From Fidelibacterota bacterium 408169 (GTDB lineage: Bacteria; Fidelibacterota; Marinisomatia; Marinisomatales; TCS55), in contig NNSG01000002.1 in NCBI GenBank assembly GCA_002256485.1, positions 186,001 to 250,000 of the forward strand: a DNA stretch of 64,000 nucleotides. The letters are read 5' to 3'. Positions 1 to 8,829 of this stretch are shown here, piece after piece. Position numbers and translations under genes: made by a program. Numbering within the stretch: position 1 is the first letter of the stretch; every line of letters begins with the position of its first letter. The notes under the pieces are model-generated. The model was given only the letters and a program-made list of their open reading frames with translations. It was not told the origin of the DNA and searched no databases.

Positions 1-2
1 CA

Positions 3-581
3 GTCGTTTTCAGCGTTCCCAGCGGGAATTTTGGCAATTTAACTGGCGGATTATTGGCCAATCGAATGGGTATTCCCGTAGAAAAATTTATTGCTTCAAC
101 TAATGTTAATGATGTCTTTCCAAAATATTTAAATAGCGGTAATGTGAACAATCAAGAAGCAGTTCAAACATTATCAAATGCCATGGATGTGGGTGTCCCC
201 AGTAATCTCGAGCGAATTCAAAACCTTTTTCACGATAACATAGATCAGATTAAAGTTGATATTTCCAGTTGGAGTTTTAACGATGAAGAAACTAAAATAG
301 CTATAAGATATATAAATGATGAATACAATTATTTGGTTGATCCACATACCGCTGTAGGGATACTTGGATTAGAAAAATATCGATATAAAACTCATTCAAC
401 AACAAAGGGAATTGTTCTTTCTACAGCTCATCCGGGGAAATTTCACGATGTACTTGAACCTCTTGTTGATGAAAAGATTACACTAACGGAACAATTGCAA
501 TCCGCCATGATAAAGGAAAAAGTCTCACATTATATGTCTAATCGATATTCAGATTTGAAGGAATTTTTATTAACAACTTAA
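3..581 (+). CDS. thrC: Threonine synthase, C-terminal part (5' truncated by window edge)
   Basis: The reading frame is open from base 3 and begins inside the PLP phosphate-binding region, with the motif PSGNFGNLTGG, typical of threonine synthase. It continues with KFIASTNVND and a C-terminal PHTAVG element followed by STAHPGKF, both diagnostic of ThrC family members of the longer, E. coli/yeast-like type. The enzyme converts O-phosphohomoserine to threonine in the cytoplasm. The N-terminal half, including the PLP lysine, lies outside the window. A TTG at 54 could be taken for a start, but homology continues upstream of it, so it is internal. The next gene uses the same homoserine branch, which fits a Thr/Met branch-point neighbourhood. 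Confidence 0.9.
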   Translation, partial: VVFSVPSGNFGNLTGGLLANRMGIPVEKFIASTNVNDVFPKYLNSGNVNNQEAVQTLSNAMDVGVPSNLERIQNLFHDNIDQIKVDISSWSFNDEETKIAIRYINDEYNYLVDPHTAVGILGLEKYRYKTHSTTKGIVLSTAHPGKFHDVLEPLVDEKITLTEQLQSAMIKEKVSHYMSNRYSDLKEFLLTT

Positions 582-606
582 TTTTATAAGATTATAAGGA
601 GTCACA

Positions 607-1749
607 ATGAAATTCGATACAAAAGTTGTTCAGGCAGCAATGACGCCCGATCCTACAACTGGTGCCATCATACCACCAATATACCAAACAGCCACTTATG
701 TTTTAGAAGAAGTGGGCAAAGATAAGGGCTTTGATTATACACGTTCTGCAAATCCCACCCGCCAGGTAATGGAGAATCAACTGGCAGCCATAGACGGCGG
801 AAAATATGGAGTTGCTTTCTCTAGTGGTATGGCATCAGTGGATAGCTGTCTTAAGCTGCTTAAAGCAGGTGATCATGTAGTTTGTTCTGATGATGTTTAT
901 GGTGGCGTGTCCAGGCACTTTAACCAAATTTTGGTTAATTATGACCTGCATTTCACTTACGTGGATTCATCCGATACAGCCAATATTGAAAATGCAATTC
1001 AACCCAACACCAAACTTATATGGGTGGAAACACCCACAAATCCACTGCTAAAGATTACCGATCTTGAATCTGTAGACAAGATTGCCAAGAAACACGGTAT
1101 CCTGTTTGGAGTGGATTCAACATTTGCAACTCCTGTATTTTTACGTCCATTGGAATTTGGTGCTGATTTGGTCATGCACAGCACAACCAAGTATTTAAGC
1201 GGACATAATCAGCTCATAGGCGGCGTGGTTATAACAAATCGTGAAGATTTGTTTGACAAACTAAAATTTGTTCAAAAAACAATTGGTGCTGTCCCAAGTC
1301 CATTTGATTGTTGGCTTACAATCTTGGGAGTAAAAACTCTGGATTTACGCATGAAAAAACATGCGTCAAATGCTCAGGCCCTAGCTGAATATTTGGAAGA
1401 GCATCCAAAGGTTTCTACTGTTACATTCCCAGGCTTACCTTCCCATCCAATGCATTCAGTTGCGAAAAAACAAATGTCCGGTTTCAGCGGTATGATTTCG
1501 TTTGAATTAACCGGTGGAATCCCAGCGGGAAAAACGGTCATGAATTCTGTTCAATTAGCAAAACTGGCGGAAAGCCTTGGTTCGGTGGAAACCATGATTA
1601 CCCATCCAGCCACCATGACCCATGTTGATGTCCCCAAAGAAGAACGGGAAGCTCGTGGTCTGACAGATGGACTGGTCAGGATTTCAGTCGGTATAGAAAA
1701 TCCAAATGATATAATAGCTGATTTGGAACAGGCGTTAGATCAAGCATAA
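607..1749 (+). CDS. Cystathionine gamma-synthase / beta-lyase family PLP enzyme
   Basis: A Cys/Met-metabolism PLP-dependent enzyme of full family length (380 aa). Landmarks are YTRSANPTR near the N terminus, the SSGMAS phosphate-binding loop, DDVYGG, WVETPTNP, and the PLP lysine in HSTTKYLSGH (Lys195). It most likely performs a transsulfuration step between cysteine, an activated homoserine and cystathionine or homocysteine. Sequence alone does not separate gamma-synthase, gamma-lyase and beta-lyase. The location 25 bases after thrC favours a biosynthetic gamma-synthase competing for activated homoserine, but this is inference. The start is supported by an AAGGAG ribosome binding site 6-7 bases before the ATG. 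Confidence 0.85.
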   Translation: MKFDTKVVQAAMTPDPTTGAIIPPIYQTATYVLEEVGKDKGFDYTRSANPTRQVMENQLAAIDGGKYGVAFSSGMASVDSCLKLLKAGDHVVCSDDVYGGVSRHFNQILVNYDLHFTYVDSSDTANIENAIQPNTKLIWVETPTNPLLKITDLESVDKIAKKHGILFGVDSTFATPVFLRPLEFGADLVMHSTTKYLSGHNQLIGGVVITNREDLFDKLKFVQKTIGAVPSPFDCWLTILGVKTLDLRMKKHASNAQALAEYLEEHPKVSTVTFPGLPSHPMHSVAKKQMSGFSGMISFELTGGIPAGKTVMNSVQLAKLAESLGSVETMITHPATMTHVDVPKEEREARGLTDGLVRISVGIENPNDIIADLEQALDQA

Positions 1750-1774
1750 ATAATTACTGGTTGTAAATTCCGTT

Positions 1775-2050
1775 ATGCATCCTAAAGAAAAAATAAAGAT
1801 GCTCCGTCAAAAAATTGATGATTACGATGATCAAATATTGGACCTACTGATCAAACGGTTTTCTGTATCAAAAGAAATTGGTGCAATTAAAACAGCTAAT
1901 GGACTTGAAATCGGCGACCCAAACAGGGAGCAGGAGATTCTCAATCGTCTTTCAAAAAATTTAAAAGGCAAACTAAATAAAGATGACATCACGGCTATAT
2001 TTAGCCAGGTTTATCAAATTTCAAAAAATTTACAAAAAAAAGTATCATAA
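1775..2050 (+). CDS. Chorismate mutase, AroQ type, stand-alone
   Basis: A 91-residue all-helical chorismate mutase that converts chorismate to prephenate. The catalytic set of the E. coli AroQ domain is present at the same numbering: Arg11, Arg28, Lys39, Asp48, Arg51 and Glu52; the glutamine near the C terminus is probably Gln81. It is monofunctional: no prephenate dehydratase, dehydrogenase or DAHP synthase domain is attached. Its product feeds the pheA and tyrA genes 3 kb downstream. It sits 25 bases after the cystathionine enzyme and 80 bases before pabA, so it may be the last gene of the first transcript or be read through into the pab genes. Confidence 0.9.
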   Translation: MHPKEKIKMLRQKIDDYDDQILDLLIKRFSVSKEIGAIKTANGLEIGDPNREQEILNRLSKNLKGKLNKDDITAIFSQVYQISKNLQKKVS

Positions 2051-2130
2051 TTTATTTCAAATATTTTTGACATCAATTTATACCGTGATTTCTTATTATA
2101 TTTTTCAAATGGTTTTTATAGGTGTTTATC

Positions 2131-2688
2131 GTGATTTTAATCATCGATAACTATGATTCATTTACGTATAATTTGGTGCAATGTATCGGATTCTTAAACC
2201 CCGATATTAAAGTTGTATTAAATAATCAATTTAAAATCGATGATATTTCGGATTGGAACCCTTCCCACATTGTTATTTCACCCGGACCTGGAAGACCAGA
2301 GAATACTGGACTTTCTAAGGTTGTAATTCAACAATTCAATGAGGACATTCCAATTCTGGGTGTTTGTTTAGGACATCAATGCATTGGAACTGTTTACGGT
2401 GCTGAAGTACAACAAGCTAAACGAATTCTTCACGGTAAAACATCGCTGATTCATCATTCTCAAACAGATATATTCCAAAATATTCCTTCTCCTTTCCAAG
2501 GAGCAAGATATCATTCATTGTCTATTAATACTGTACCTGATCAATTCTATAAATCGGCTTGGACAAACGATGGGGAAATCATGGCTATTGTCCACAAAGA
2601 AAAAACAGTTTTCGGAGTTCAATTTCATCCCGAATCATTTTTAACACCTGTGGGATCAAAAATTCTCGAAAACTTTCTCAATGTTTAG
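2131..2688 (+). CDS. pabA: Aminodeoxychorismate/anthranilate synthase glutaminase subunit
   Basis: A class I glutamine amidotransferase of the PabA/TrpG family. The N terminus ILIIDNYDSFTYN and the triad region GVCLGHQ (Cys79) and FHPESF are canonical. It releases ammonia from glutamine for the partner PabB. I place the start at GTG 2131, giving MILIIDNYDSF as in relatives, with AGGTG a few bases upstream; a GTG at 2122 would add three residues. It overlaps pabB by 8 bases and is followed by pabC, so a folate (p-aminobenzoate) role is more likely than tryptophan synthesis; no other trp gene is present. It could still serve both, as PabA does in some bacteria. Confidence 0.85.
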   Translation: MILIIDNYDSFTYNLVQCIGFLNPDIKVVLNNQFKIDDISDWNPSHIVISPGPGRPENTGLSKVVIQQFNEDIPILGVCLGHQCIGTVYGAEVQQAKRILHGKTSLIHHSQTDIFQNIPSPFQGARYHSLSINTVPDQFYKSAWTNDGEIMAIVHKEKTVFGVQFHPESFLTPVGSKILENFLNV

Positions 2689-3805
2689 CCAGATACCTGA
2701 AAAAAGTAAACCAGTAGTATTCGTTGGCAATCCAACCTCAGGCTGGGGAAATCTGGCAGCTTGGAATCCAATTGATTCTATTTCGCTCTCTTTGGATGAT
2801 CCGCATGAAAAACTAGTTCATTTTGTCAAAAAATATTCAGGGAAATTCATTGCTGGTTTTATTACATATGAATATGGTGCAAAAAGACTTAATGCTCCCA
2901 TTCATCCACTGAACAACCACCTGCCTGCAGTTCATTTTCGTACATATGAATCTTGTGAGAGAATAGATGAATATGAGCGGGTTGGGTTGGCTGAATGGCG
3001 CTCTTTTACTCCAGCTATTACAAAAGAAAAGTACAAATTAGACTTTTATCGAATCATAGATTATATCCGATGCGGTGAATTCTATCAAATGAATTATACA
3101 TACCCAATGGTTTCTTCAACTGAACACTCCCCTAGATTACTTTTTCAGTCATTACGAGCAAAAAACCAGGTGGATTATTCTGCGTTTATGGAAGACGATT
3201 CGTGGATTATCCACAGCCTTTCTCCTGAACAATTCATATTCATTCAAGATGGAGTGATTTCGACTAAACCAATCAAAGGTACGGTGGCACGGAGTCTTGA
3301 CTCGGAATTAGATAAATCGCTTCTTAATCAATTACTGAGGAGTCAAAAAGACCAGGCAGAATTATATATGATTATTGATTTACTGCGAAATGATTTGGGA
3401 AAAGTATGTGAATTTGGTACAGTGGAAGTCATAGAATCAAAATCAGTTCAAAAACTGGAAAAAATGTATCATACATATGGGCTAATTAAAGGAAAAATCA
3501 AAAAAGAAATTCATCCCATTGAAGCTCTTTTATCCATGTTGCCGGGCGGATCTATTACCGGCTGCCCTAAAAAACGTGTATGTGAAACAATATACAAACT
3601 TGAAGACCATCCCCGTAGTGTTTATACCGGCACTATAGGATATATCCTGCCTGATGGTACTCTCAATTTTAATATCGCAATTCGAACTATTGTCCAGGAA
3701 GGAAAGAAATTGACCCTGGGGGTTGGCGGTGGAATTACCATTGATTCAAATGTGGATGATGAGTATAATGAAACAATAGCAAAAGCATCATCTTTCCAAC
3801 CATGA
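2681..3805 (+). CDS. pabB: Aminodeoxychorismate synthase component I
   Basis: A chorismate-binding enzyme of 374 residues that aminates chorismate to 4-amino-4-deoxychorismate with PabA. The catalytic C-terminal domain shows TKPIKGT, LLRNDLGKVCE, and PGGSITGCPKKR, where relatives usually have Ala instead of Cys before the PK. The TKPIKGT lysine is the feature that distinguishes PabB from TrpE. It is shorter than E. coli PabB (about 450 aa), with a reduced N-terminal subdomain. It overlaps pabA by 8 bases and pabC by 4, consistent with translational coupling in one folate-precursor unit. Confidence 0.88.
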   Translation: MFSQIPEKSKPVVFVGNPTSGWGNLAAWNPIDSISLSLDDPHEKLVHFVKKYSGKFIAGFITYEYGAKRLNAPIHPLNNHLPAVHFRTYESCERIDEYERVGLAEWRSFTPAITKEKYKLDFYRIIDYIRCGEFYQMNYTYPMVSSTEHSPRLLFQSLRAKNQVDYSAFMEDDSWIIHSLSPEQFIFIQDGVISTKPIKGTVARSLDSELDKSLLNQLLRSQKDQAELYMIIDLLRNDLGKVCEFGTVEVIESKSVQKLEKMYHTYGLIKGKIKKEIHPIEALLSMLPGGSITGCPKKRVCETIYKLEDHPRSVYTGTIGYILPDGTLNFNIAIRTIVQEGKKLTLGVGGGITIDSNVDDEYNETIAKASSFQP

Positions 3806-4599
3806 TTAAAGCATTCATCAACGGTCAATTTGAATATATCAAGAATGATAATTTATTAATCGGTGGCAGTGAATTTGCGTATGGAAGGGGTGTATATGAA
3901 ACGTTAAGGACATTAAATCATAAACCGGTATTTTTAAAAGAACACTTGGACAGACTCTTACGTTCTACTAAAATAATGGGAATAAATATACCCTATTCAA
4001 TAAATGAAATTATCTCAAGACTAAATTCTATTATTTCGGATTTCCCTAATCCGAACCAGCGAACACGGATAATTGTTGCGAAAAATCATTTCATTATTTA
4101 TACATCAAAATTAATAATCGATTCTACAATTTTCAATGGTGTTCACGTTTTAACCACTTTAACCAAAAGAAACACTCCTGAGCTTAAAACAACCGATTAC
4201 TGTAATTGCCTTAAAGCGTGGAATGAAGCACAGAAATCAAATTGTTTTGAAGCCATATTAGTTGATGAGAACAGTGATGTTTTTGAGGGTAGTCGTAGTA
4301 ATGTATTTTGGATTAAAAATGAAAAACTGATTACTCGAAAAGACAATGTATTACCTGGTGTCACAAGGCAGAAAATCATTTCAAACACTACTTATCCTTT
4401 TGAGTTCGGAAATTTAAACGTAAACGATTTTAATCTAATTGATGAATTATTTATTACAAACAGTGGATCCGGAATTGTTCCTGTTTCTCATATTAACGGT
4501 GCAATAATCGGAAACGGTGCAATTGGTGAAGTAACAAGAAATTTATTAAATGATTACACAAAATTGATTAAGAATGACATAAAAAGTGCGTGTTTTTAA
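3802..4599 (+). CDS. pabC: Aminodeoxychorismate lyase-like class IV aminotransferase
   Basis: A fold-type IV PLP enzyme (265 aa). Motifs include FAYGRGVYETLRT near the N terminus, the likely PLP lysine in ELKTTDY, EAILVDENSDVFEGSRSN, and TRKDNVLPGVTRQKI. These fit aminodeoxychorismate lyase, which releases pyruvate and p-aminobenzoate; branched-chain and D-amino-acid aminotransferases share the fold. The position directly behind pabA and pabB, with an ATGA overlap, makes PabC the best call. It closes the first plus-strand gene run; a 164-base AT-rich gap follows before the attenuator leader. Confidence 0.82.
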   Translation: MIKAFINGQFEYIKNDNLLIGGSEFAYGRGVYETLRTLNHKPVFLKEHLDRLLRSTKIMGINIPYSINEIISRLNSIISDFPNPNQRTRIIVAKNHFIIYTSKLIIDSTIFNGVHVLTTLTKRNTPELKTTDYCNCLKAWNEAQKSNCFEAILVDENSDVFEGSRSNVFWIKNEKLITRKDNVLPGVTRQKIISNTTYPFEFGNLNVNDFNLIDELFITNSGSGIVPVSHINGAIIGNGAIGEVTRNLLNDYTKLIKNDIKSACF

Positions 4600-4763
4600 G
4601 TTTAATTGGTTTATGTAATTAATAAATAACCAATGAAAATAAAATAGTGAACTGAATTAGGAAAAAATTTAAAAGGACTTTAATCTATCAAATCTCAAAA
4701 AAAATTCAAAAAAATAAAAAATACACTTGGTATCTGTTCAAACCATGTTTTAATATCCTCGCC
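4600..4763 (+). other. AT-rich spacer upstream of the attenuator
   Basis: This gene-free stretch between pabC and the leader peptide is very A-rich on the plus strand, with several A-tracts around 4695-4722. I see no open frame with coding character, no RNA gene and no repeat. The A-tracts just upstream of the proposed promoter could act as an UP-like or bent-DNA element; this is inference. Confidence 0.6.
4727..4756 (+). promoter_or_regulatory. Candidate promoter of the attenuated aromatic operon
   Basis: TTGGTA (4727-4732) and TAATAT (4751-4756) are separated by 18 bases and match sigma70 -35/-10 elements at four of six positions each. An A-tract region lies directly upstream. Transcription would begin near 4762, just before the leader peptide ORF. 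The promoter rules of this lineage are unknown, so the assignment is weak. Confidence 0.35.
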
Positions 4764-4832
4764 ATGATTAACATGAACATAGAAAAATTTTACAACTTTT
4801 ACGGATATTTTACTCATGCAGGGGAAATGTAG
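4764..4832 (+). CDS. Phe/Tyr-rich leader peptide of a transcription attenuator
   Basis: A 22-codon ORF (or 19 codons from the second ATG at 4773) ends at a TAG at 4830. Its centre encodes FYNFYGYF: three Phe and three Tyr codons in eight (4788-4811). It is followed at 33 bases by an intrinsic terminator and then by genes for prephenate dehydratase, prephenate dehydrogenase and DAHP synthase. This is the arrangement of amino-acid-biosynthesis leader peptides such as E. coli PheL, though the sequence itself is different. No clear Shine-Dalgarno precedes either ATG; with the proposed start of transcription the message would be nearly leaderless. Confidence 0.75.
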   Translation: MINMNIEKFYNFYGYFTHAGEM

Positions 4833-4871
4833 ACCCGGTAAATCTGTAATTGCTGACTACACTTAAACCCC
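4821..4871 (+). promoter_or_regulatory. Candidate antiterminator helix
   Basis: GGGG (4821-4824), AA (4826-4827) and TGTAG (4828-4832) can pair with CCCC (4868-4871), TT (4863-4864) and CTACA (4857-4861). This gives a bulged helix of about 11 pairs. It uses the 5' arm of the terminator, so the two structures exclude each other. The upstream strand lies in the last codons and stop codon of the leader peptide. A ribosome that finishes the peptide would cover it, while one stalled at the early Phe/Tyr codons would leave it free. The pairing was worked out by eye. Confidence 0.55.
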
Positions 4872-4894
4872 GACAAAGATTGGGGTTTTTTTTT
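4865..4894 (+). terminator. Intrinsic terminator of the Phe/Tyr attenuator
   Basis: AAACCCC (4865-4871) pairs with GGGGTTT (4882-4888) around a 10-base interval, and the second arm runs into nine consecutive T residues (4886-4894). It lies 52 bases before the pheA start codon and after the leader peptide, so it would stop transcription before the operon unless antiterminated. Confidence 0.8.
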
Positions 4895-4945
4895 GGCTTA
4901 ACTAAATAATTTTGAAAAATTATGTACAATTTATGAAAGGGAAAT

Positions 4946-5515
4946 ATGATTAAAATCGGTATACAAGGCGCAAAAGGTAGTTTTTCAGAAGAGGCTGCCC
5001 ATGAATTCGCTAAGAATCACGGACTGGATGATTTTTCAATTGAATATTTAATTTCATCAGAAAGTGTTTTGTCTTCTGTAGAAGAGGAAACTGTGGATTA
5101 TGGTATTTTTGCCATGGAAAATGCTCAAGGTGGAGTAGTAATAGAAAGTATTGAAGCATTAGCTAAACACCGCTGTGAAATTGTAGAAATGTTTTATATC
5201 ACAATTAGTCAGAATTTATTGGGTAGACACGGTGTACATGTTGGCGATGTTACAGAAATACATTCACATCAGCAGGCGTTGAGGCAATGCAAAGATTATT
5301 TAAGTGAACATTTTTGGACCCGCCCTTTAATTGAAGAAGATGATACAGCAGAATCTGCTCGACGATTGGCTGAAGGGAAATTACCTCAAACTGCAGCTGT
5401 AATAGCGAATAAAAATTGTGCAGACCTTTATGAATTATCAATTCTTCAGGAAGATATCCATGATTTAAAACATAATTTAACCTTATTCCTTGGGGTGAAA
5501 AAACCGGTGAAATAA
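4946..5515 (+). CDS. pheA: Prephenate dehydratase, catalytic domain only
   Basis: A 189-residue prephenate dehydratase domain (prephenate to phenylpyruvate). Recognisable motifs are IGIQGAKGSFSEEAA at the N terminus, AMENAQGGVV (usual form IENSxxGxV), HSHQQALRQC (usual SHPQALxQC) and DTAESAR. The C-terminal N-x-T-R-F signature reads NLTLF, so the catalytic Thr (Thr179) is kept but the next Arg is Leu180. There is no ACT domain and no fused chorismate mutase, so the protein lacks the usual Phe-sensing part. An AAAGGGA site precedes the ATG. It is the first gene of the attenuated operon and its stop overlaps the tyrA start by one base. The divergent motifs leave some room for a modified function. 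Confidence 0.8.
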   Translation: MIKIGIQGAKGSFSEEAAHEFAKNHGLDDFSIEYLISSESVLSSVEEETVDYGIFAMENAQGGVVIESIEALAKHRCEIVEMFYITISQNLLGRHGVHVGDVTEIHSHQQALRQCKDYLSEHFWTRPLIEEDDTAESARRLAEGKLPQTAAVIANKNCADLYELSILQEDIHDLKHNLTLFLGVKKPVK

Positions 5516-6237
5516 TGAACAGTGTTGGAATAATCGGATATGGTCGTTTTGGAAAAGTATTGGCCAATATTTTACAAAAAGGATTTGCAGTAAAAGTCTA
5601 TGATCTTAAAACTCAAGATTCTTCTCCTGATGTTGATTTTTGTAGTTTAGATGATGTGTTAAAAGAATCCTCTATTTTTATTGCTGTTCCAATTCGATCT
5701 TTTAAAGATGTTATTGCCTCCATTGCACCTAAATTAATCAACCACACCACAATTCTTGATGTTTGTTCTGTAAAAAAATATCCTGTAGGAATTATGGAGA
5801 AATTTCTTCCAAAAGAAACTGGAATAATTGCTACACATCCCATGTTTGGCCCTGATTCTTTTTTACAATCAAATCGATTGAACATTATGATGCATTCTAC
5901 AAGAGACACAAATAATGTATATTCCTTTTGGAAAAATTATTTTTCAGGGCAAGATTTAAAAGTAATAGAAATTGATCCAGATACACATGACAAACTTGCA
6001 TCCCATACTCAGGGAGTTACACATTATTTAGGTAGAACTTTGCGGTCGTTTGGAATTAAAAAAACGCAAATAGATACACAAGGTTTCCGAGATTTGCTGG
6101 ACCTAGTTGATCAAACTTGCAATGATACCATGGAATTATTTTTAGATTTACAAAATTATAATCCTTACACAAAAAATATGATTAAAAATTTAGATGCTGC
6201 ATTTAACCAAATAGCAGATAAATTAGAAAACAAATAA
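5515..6237 (+). CDS. tyrA: Prephenate/arogenate dehydrogenase
   Basis: A short TyrA (240 aa) with an N-terminal Rossmann motif GIIGYGRFG, the HPMFGPDSF catalytic-histidine region (usual HPMxGPE) and [12 protein letters not shown]. It oxidatively decarboxylates prephenate or arogenate toward tyrosine; the sequence does not settle substrate or NAD/NADP preference. Like PheA here, it lacks a C-terminal ACT domain, so end-product inhibition through that route is not expected. Translationally coupled to pheA (TAATG) and 2 bases from the DAHP synthase gene. Confidence 0.85.
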   Translation: MNSVGIIGYGRFGKVLANILQKGFAVKVYDLKTQDSSPDVDFCSLDDVLKESSIFIAVPIRSFKDVIASIAPKLINHTTILDVCSVKKYPVGIMEKFLPKETGIIATHPMFGPDSFLQSNRLNIMMHSTRDTNNVYSFWKNYFSGQDLKVIEIDPDTHDKLASHTQGVTHYLGRTLRSFGIKKTQIDTQGFRDLLDLVDQTCNDTMELFLDLQNYNPYTKNMIKNLDAAFNQIADKLENK

Positions 6238-6239
6238 GT

Positions 6240-7592
6240 ATGAAAAATCAATGGCAATTAGATTCCTGGCGTAATTATTCAGTACAACACGGTCCCAATT
6301 ATGTAGATATTAAACAGCTCGAAGATGTGGAAAAAACACTTCGAGGATTTCCCCCGTTGGTTTTTGCAGGGGAAGTTCGTTCATTAACCAGAAGTTTAGA
6401 AGCTGCGTCTGAAGGGCAAGCCTTCGTCCTACAGGGCGGCGACTGCGCAGAAAGTTTCGCTGAATTTCATGCTGATAATATTAGAGATACATTCCGTGTA
6501 TTATTGCAAATGGCTGTAGTGCTGACTGCAGGTACAAATCTTCCTATAGTAAAAATGGGGAGAATGGCGGGCCAATTTGCAAAACCCAGGTCCAGTAATA
6601 CCGAATCTCAAAATGGTTTAGAATTACCCAGTTATAAAGGTGATATTATAAATGATATTGAATTCGATAAAAATAAAAGATTAGCCGATCCTTCAAGAAT
6701 GCTTAAGGCATACTCTCAAGCTGCATCCACACTAAATCTTCTTCGTGCTTTTGCTGAAGGAGGATATGCGGATTTAAAACATGTTCAATCTTGGAATATG
6801 GGCTTTGTCAAAAGCGGGGCACAGGGAGAGAGATATGGACATCTTGCTAATCAGATTCAGGAAAACTTACAGTTTATGGAGGCGCTTGGAATAGACTCCG
6901 GAAATACACCACAATTACGTAAAGTAGAATTCTTTACCAGTCATGAGGCGCTATTGCTTCCATTTGAAGAAGCTATGACGCGAACGGATTCCACCACAGA
7001 TGAAATTTATAATACATCTGCCCATTTTGTTTGGATAGGGGATCGAACACGGTTTCTTGATAGCGCACATGTTGAATTTTGTCGAGGGATTAAAAATCCA
7101 ATTGGATTCAAATGTGGACCTACAATGAATCCTGATGAACTTATAAAACTTTTGGATGTTCTAAATCCTAACAACGACGCTGGCCGTATTACAATTATAA
7201 CCAGGTTTGGTAAAGATAAAATTGCAGATTCATTACCAAAACTTATTAAAAAAATTCAACAAGAAGGGCGGTCAGTCGTTTGGTCTTGTGACCCCATGCA
7301 CGGCAATACAATCAAAAGCAGCAGCGGTATAAAAACCCGCCCTTTTAATCATATCCTTGAGGAAGTAAAGCAGAATATACAAATACATCAAGCGGAAGGG
7401 ACCCATGCAGGAGGTATCCACCTTGAAATGACGGGGCAAAATGTAACTGAATGTACTGGCGGTTTAGCAGATATTACGGAATCGGATCTATCAGACAGAT
7501 ATCATACTCATTGTGATCCCAGGCTTAATGCAAACCAAGCCATTGAATTGGCTTTCCTCATTGCTGATGAATTAAAAACAAATGGCCATTAA
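6240..7592 (+). CDS. aroG: DAHP synthase, class II (plant/actinobacterial type)
   Basis: A 450-residue class II 3-deoxy-D-arabino-heptulosonate 7-phosphate synthase, catalysing the first shikimate step from PEP and erythrose 4-phosphate. Family landmarks are [31 protein letters not shown], and the metal-site region CDPMHGNT, with [15 protein letters not shown] near the end. It is unrelated in sequence to the AroF/G/H enzymes of E. coli. Lying inside the Phe/Tyr-attenuated operon, its supply is expected to follow charged tRNA-Phe/Tyr levels. It overlaps aroA by 11 bases. Confidence 0.92.
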   Translation: MKNQWQLDSWRNYSVQHGPNYVDIKQLEDVEKTLRGFPPLVFAGEVRSLTRSLEAASEGQAFVLQGGDCAESFAEFHADNIRDTFRVLLQMAVVLTAGTNLPIVKMGRMAGQFAKPRSSNTESQNGLELPSYKGDIINDIEFDKNKRLADPSRMLKAYSQAASTLNLLRAFAEGGYADLKHVQSWNMGFVKSGAQGERYGHLANQIQENLQFMEALGIDSGNTPQLRKVEFFTSHEALLLPFEEAMTRTDSTTDEIYNTSAHFVWIGDRTRFLDSAHVEFCRGIKNPIGFKCGPTMNPDELIKLLDVLNPNNDAGRITIITRFGKDKIADSLPKLIKKIQQEGRSVVWSCDPMHGNTIKSSSGIKTRPFNHILEEVKQNIQIHQAEGTHAGGIHLEMTGQNVTECTGGLADITESDLSDRYHTHCDPRLNANQAIELAFLIADELKTNGH

Positions 7593-8829
7593 AGGAGAAA
7601 TCTCCTTCCCCGGCGATAAATCTATTTCCCACCGTTCGCTCATGTTTGCAGCATTGGCGGATGGTGAATCACGGATTTCCAACCTGTCAACAGGAGCCGA
7701 TGTGCAATCCACTCGAAAATGCCTCGAAGCATGTGGAATTAAAATATGGGATAATGGTAATGATGTAATTGTAAAAGGAAGAAAATTCTCTGATCCAAAC
7801 CTACCATTGGATTGCGGAAACTCAGGGACAACGACTCGTCTACTTTTAGGACTACTCGCTGGACAAGGAATCAATGCTACATTTATCGGAGATGAATCTC
7901 TTTCGTCAAGACCAATGAATCGAATTCTAGATCCACTTTCTCAAATGGGTTTGAAATATAAAAGTAATAATGGGAAGTTGCCTATAACTATATATAGAAG
8001 TGAGTTAAATGGAATTAAGTATGATTCTCCCGTAGCTAGTGCACAAATTAAGTCTGCTGTTCTATTAGCAGGTCTGGGCGCAGAAAAGGACACATCAGTA
8101 ACAGAACCAATTCTCTCCCGAGACCATACAGAAAAAATGCTGAAAGGACTAGGAGCAAATCTGACTTCCAATGGATTAACATCCACTATTTCGCCTTTAA
8201 CTACTACATTATCCAATTTAAATATGACTGTCCCAGGTGACCCATCCACAGCTTCATTTTTTGCTGCTGCAGCTGCGATTACACCTGGTTCTGAAATAAT
8301 TTTGCAGAATGTTTTACGCAACCCTACCCGGATTGGGTTTTTTGATACGCTTCAAAAAATGGAAGCGGGAATAGAATGTTTGGACCAATGGGAAGATTCG
8401 GGAGAATCTATTGGAACCTTGAAAGTAACCCATCAATCATTAAATGCAATAACAATTCATGATGATGAAGTACCGAGTTTGATTGATGAATTACCTATCA
8501 TTTCCATCTTGGGCACACAAGCGCAAGGAGTGACCGAAGTTCGTGGAGCAGAAGAATTACGCGTGAAAGAGTGTGACCGAATACATGCCATTTGTAAAAA
8601 CTTAAATAAAATGGGAGCCGATATAAGAGAACTTAAAGATGGCTTTATTATTAATGGACCCACAAAATTAAAAGGTGCGAAAATTGAAACGTTTCACGAC
8701 CATCGAATTGCTATGGCTTTTACCATTGCCGGACTTGTGGCTGATGGAGATGTGGTTTTAGATTTTCCGGAATGTGTTTCTATTTCTTACCCAGAATTTT
8801 TCAATCAACTGGATCGCTTGAAATCATGA
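7582..8829 (+). CDS. aroA: 5-enolpyruvylshikimate-3-phosphate synthase
   Basis: EPSP synthase of 415 residues, the sixth shikimate step, joining PEP to shikimate 3-phosphate. It shows the phosphate-binding start [28 protein letters not shown], the RDHTEKML loop, and DHRIAMAF near the C terminus. The ATG at 7582 is inside the end of the DAHP synthase gene. The stop overlaps the aroE start (ATGA). Full length and without anomalies. Confidence 0.93.
   Translation: MAIKGEISFPGDKSISHRSLMFAALADGESRISNLSTGADVQSTRKCLEACGIKIWDNGNDVIVKGRKFSDPNLPLDCGNSGTTTRLLLGLLAGQGINATFIGDESLSSRPMNRILDPLSQMGLKYKSNNGKLPITIYRSELNGIKYDSPVASAQIKSAVLLAGLGAEKDTSVTEPILSRDHTEKMLKGLGANLTSNGLTSTISPLTTTLSNLNMTVPGDPSTASFFAAAAAITPGSEIILQNVLRNPTRIGFFDTLQKMEAGIECLDQWEDSGESIGTLKVTHQSLNAITIHDDEVPSLIDELPIISILGTQAQGVTEVRGAEELRVKECDRIHAICKNLNKMGADIRELKDGFIINGPTKLKGAKIETFHDHRIAMAFTIAGLVADGDVVLDFPECVSISYPEFFNQLDRLKS

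Noticed and set aside
2067-2100. TTGACA followed by AT-rich sequence before pabA, as a promoter
   Set aside because: The -35-like TTGACA (2067-2072) is good, but the nearest TATTAT lies about 21 bases away and no fit exists at 16-18 bases, so I did not list it.
4821-4894. T-box or other riboswitch instead of a leader-peptide attenuator
   Set aside because: No T-box consensus or long structured specifier arm is visible; the leader ORF with aromatic codons explains the region better.
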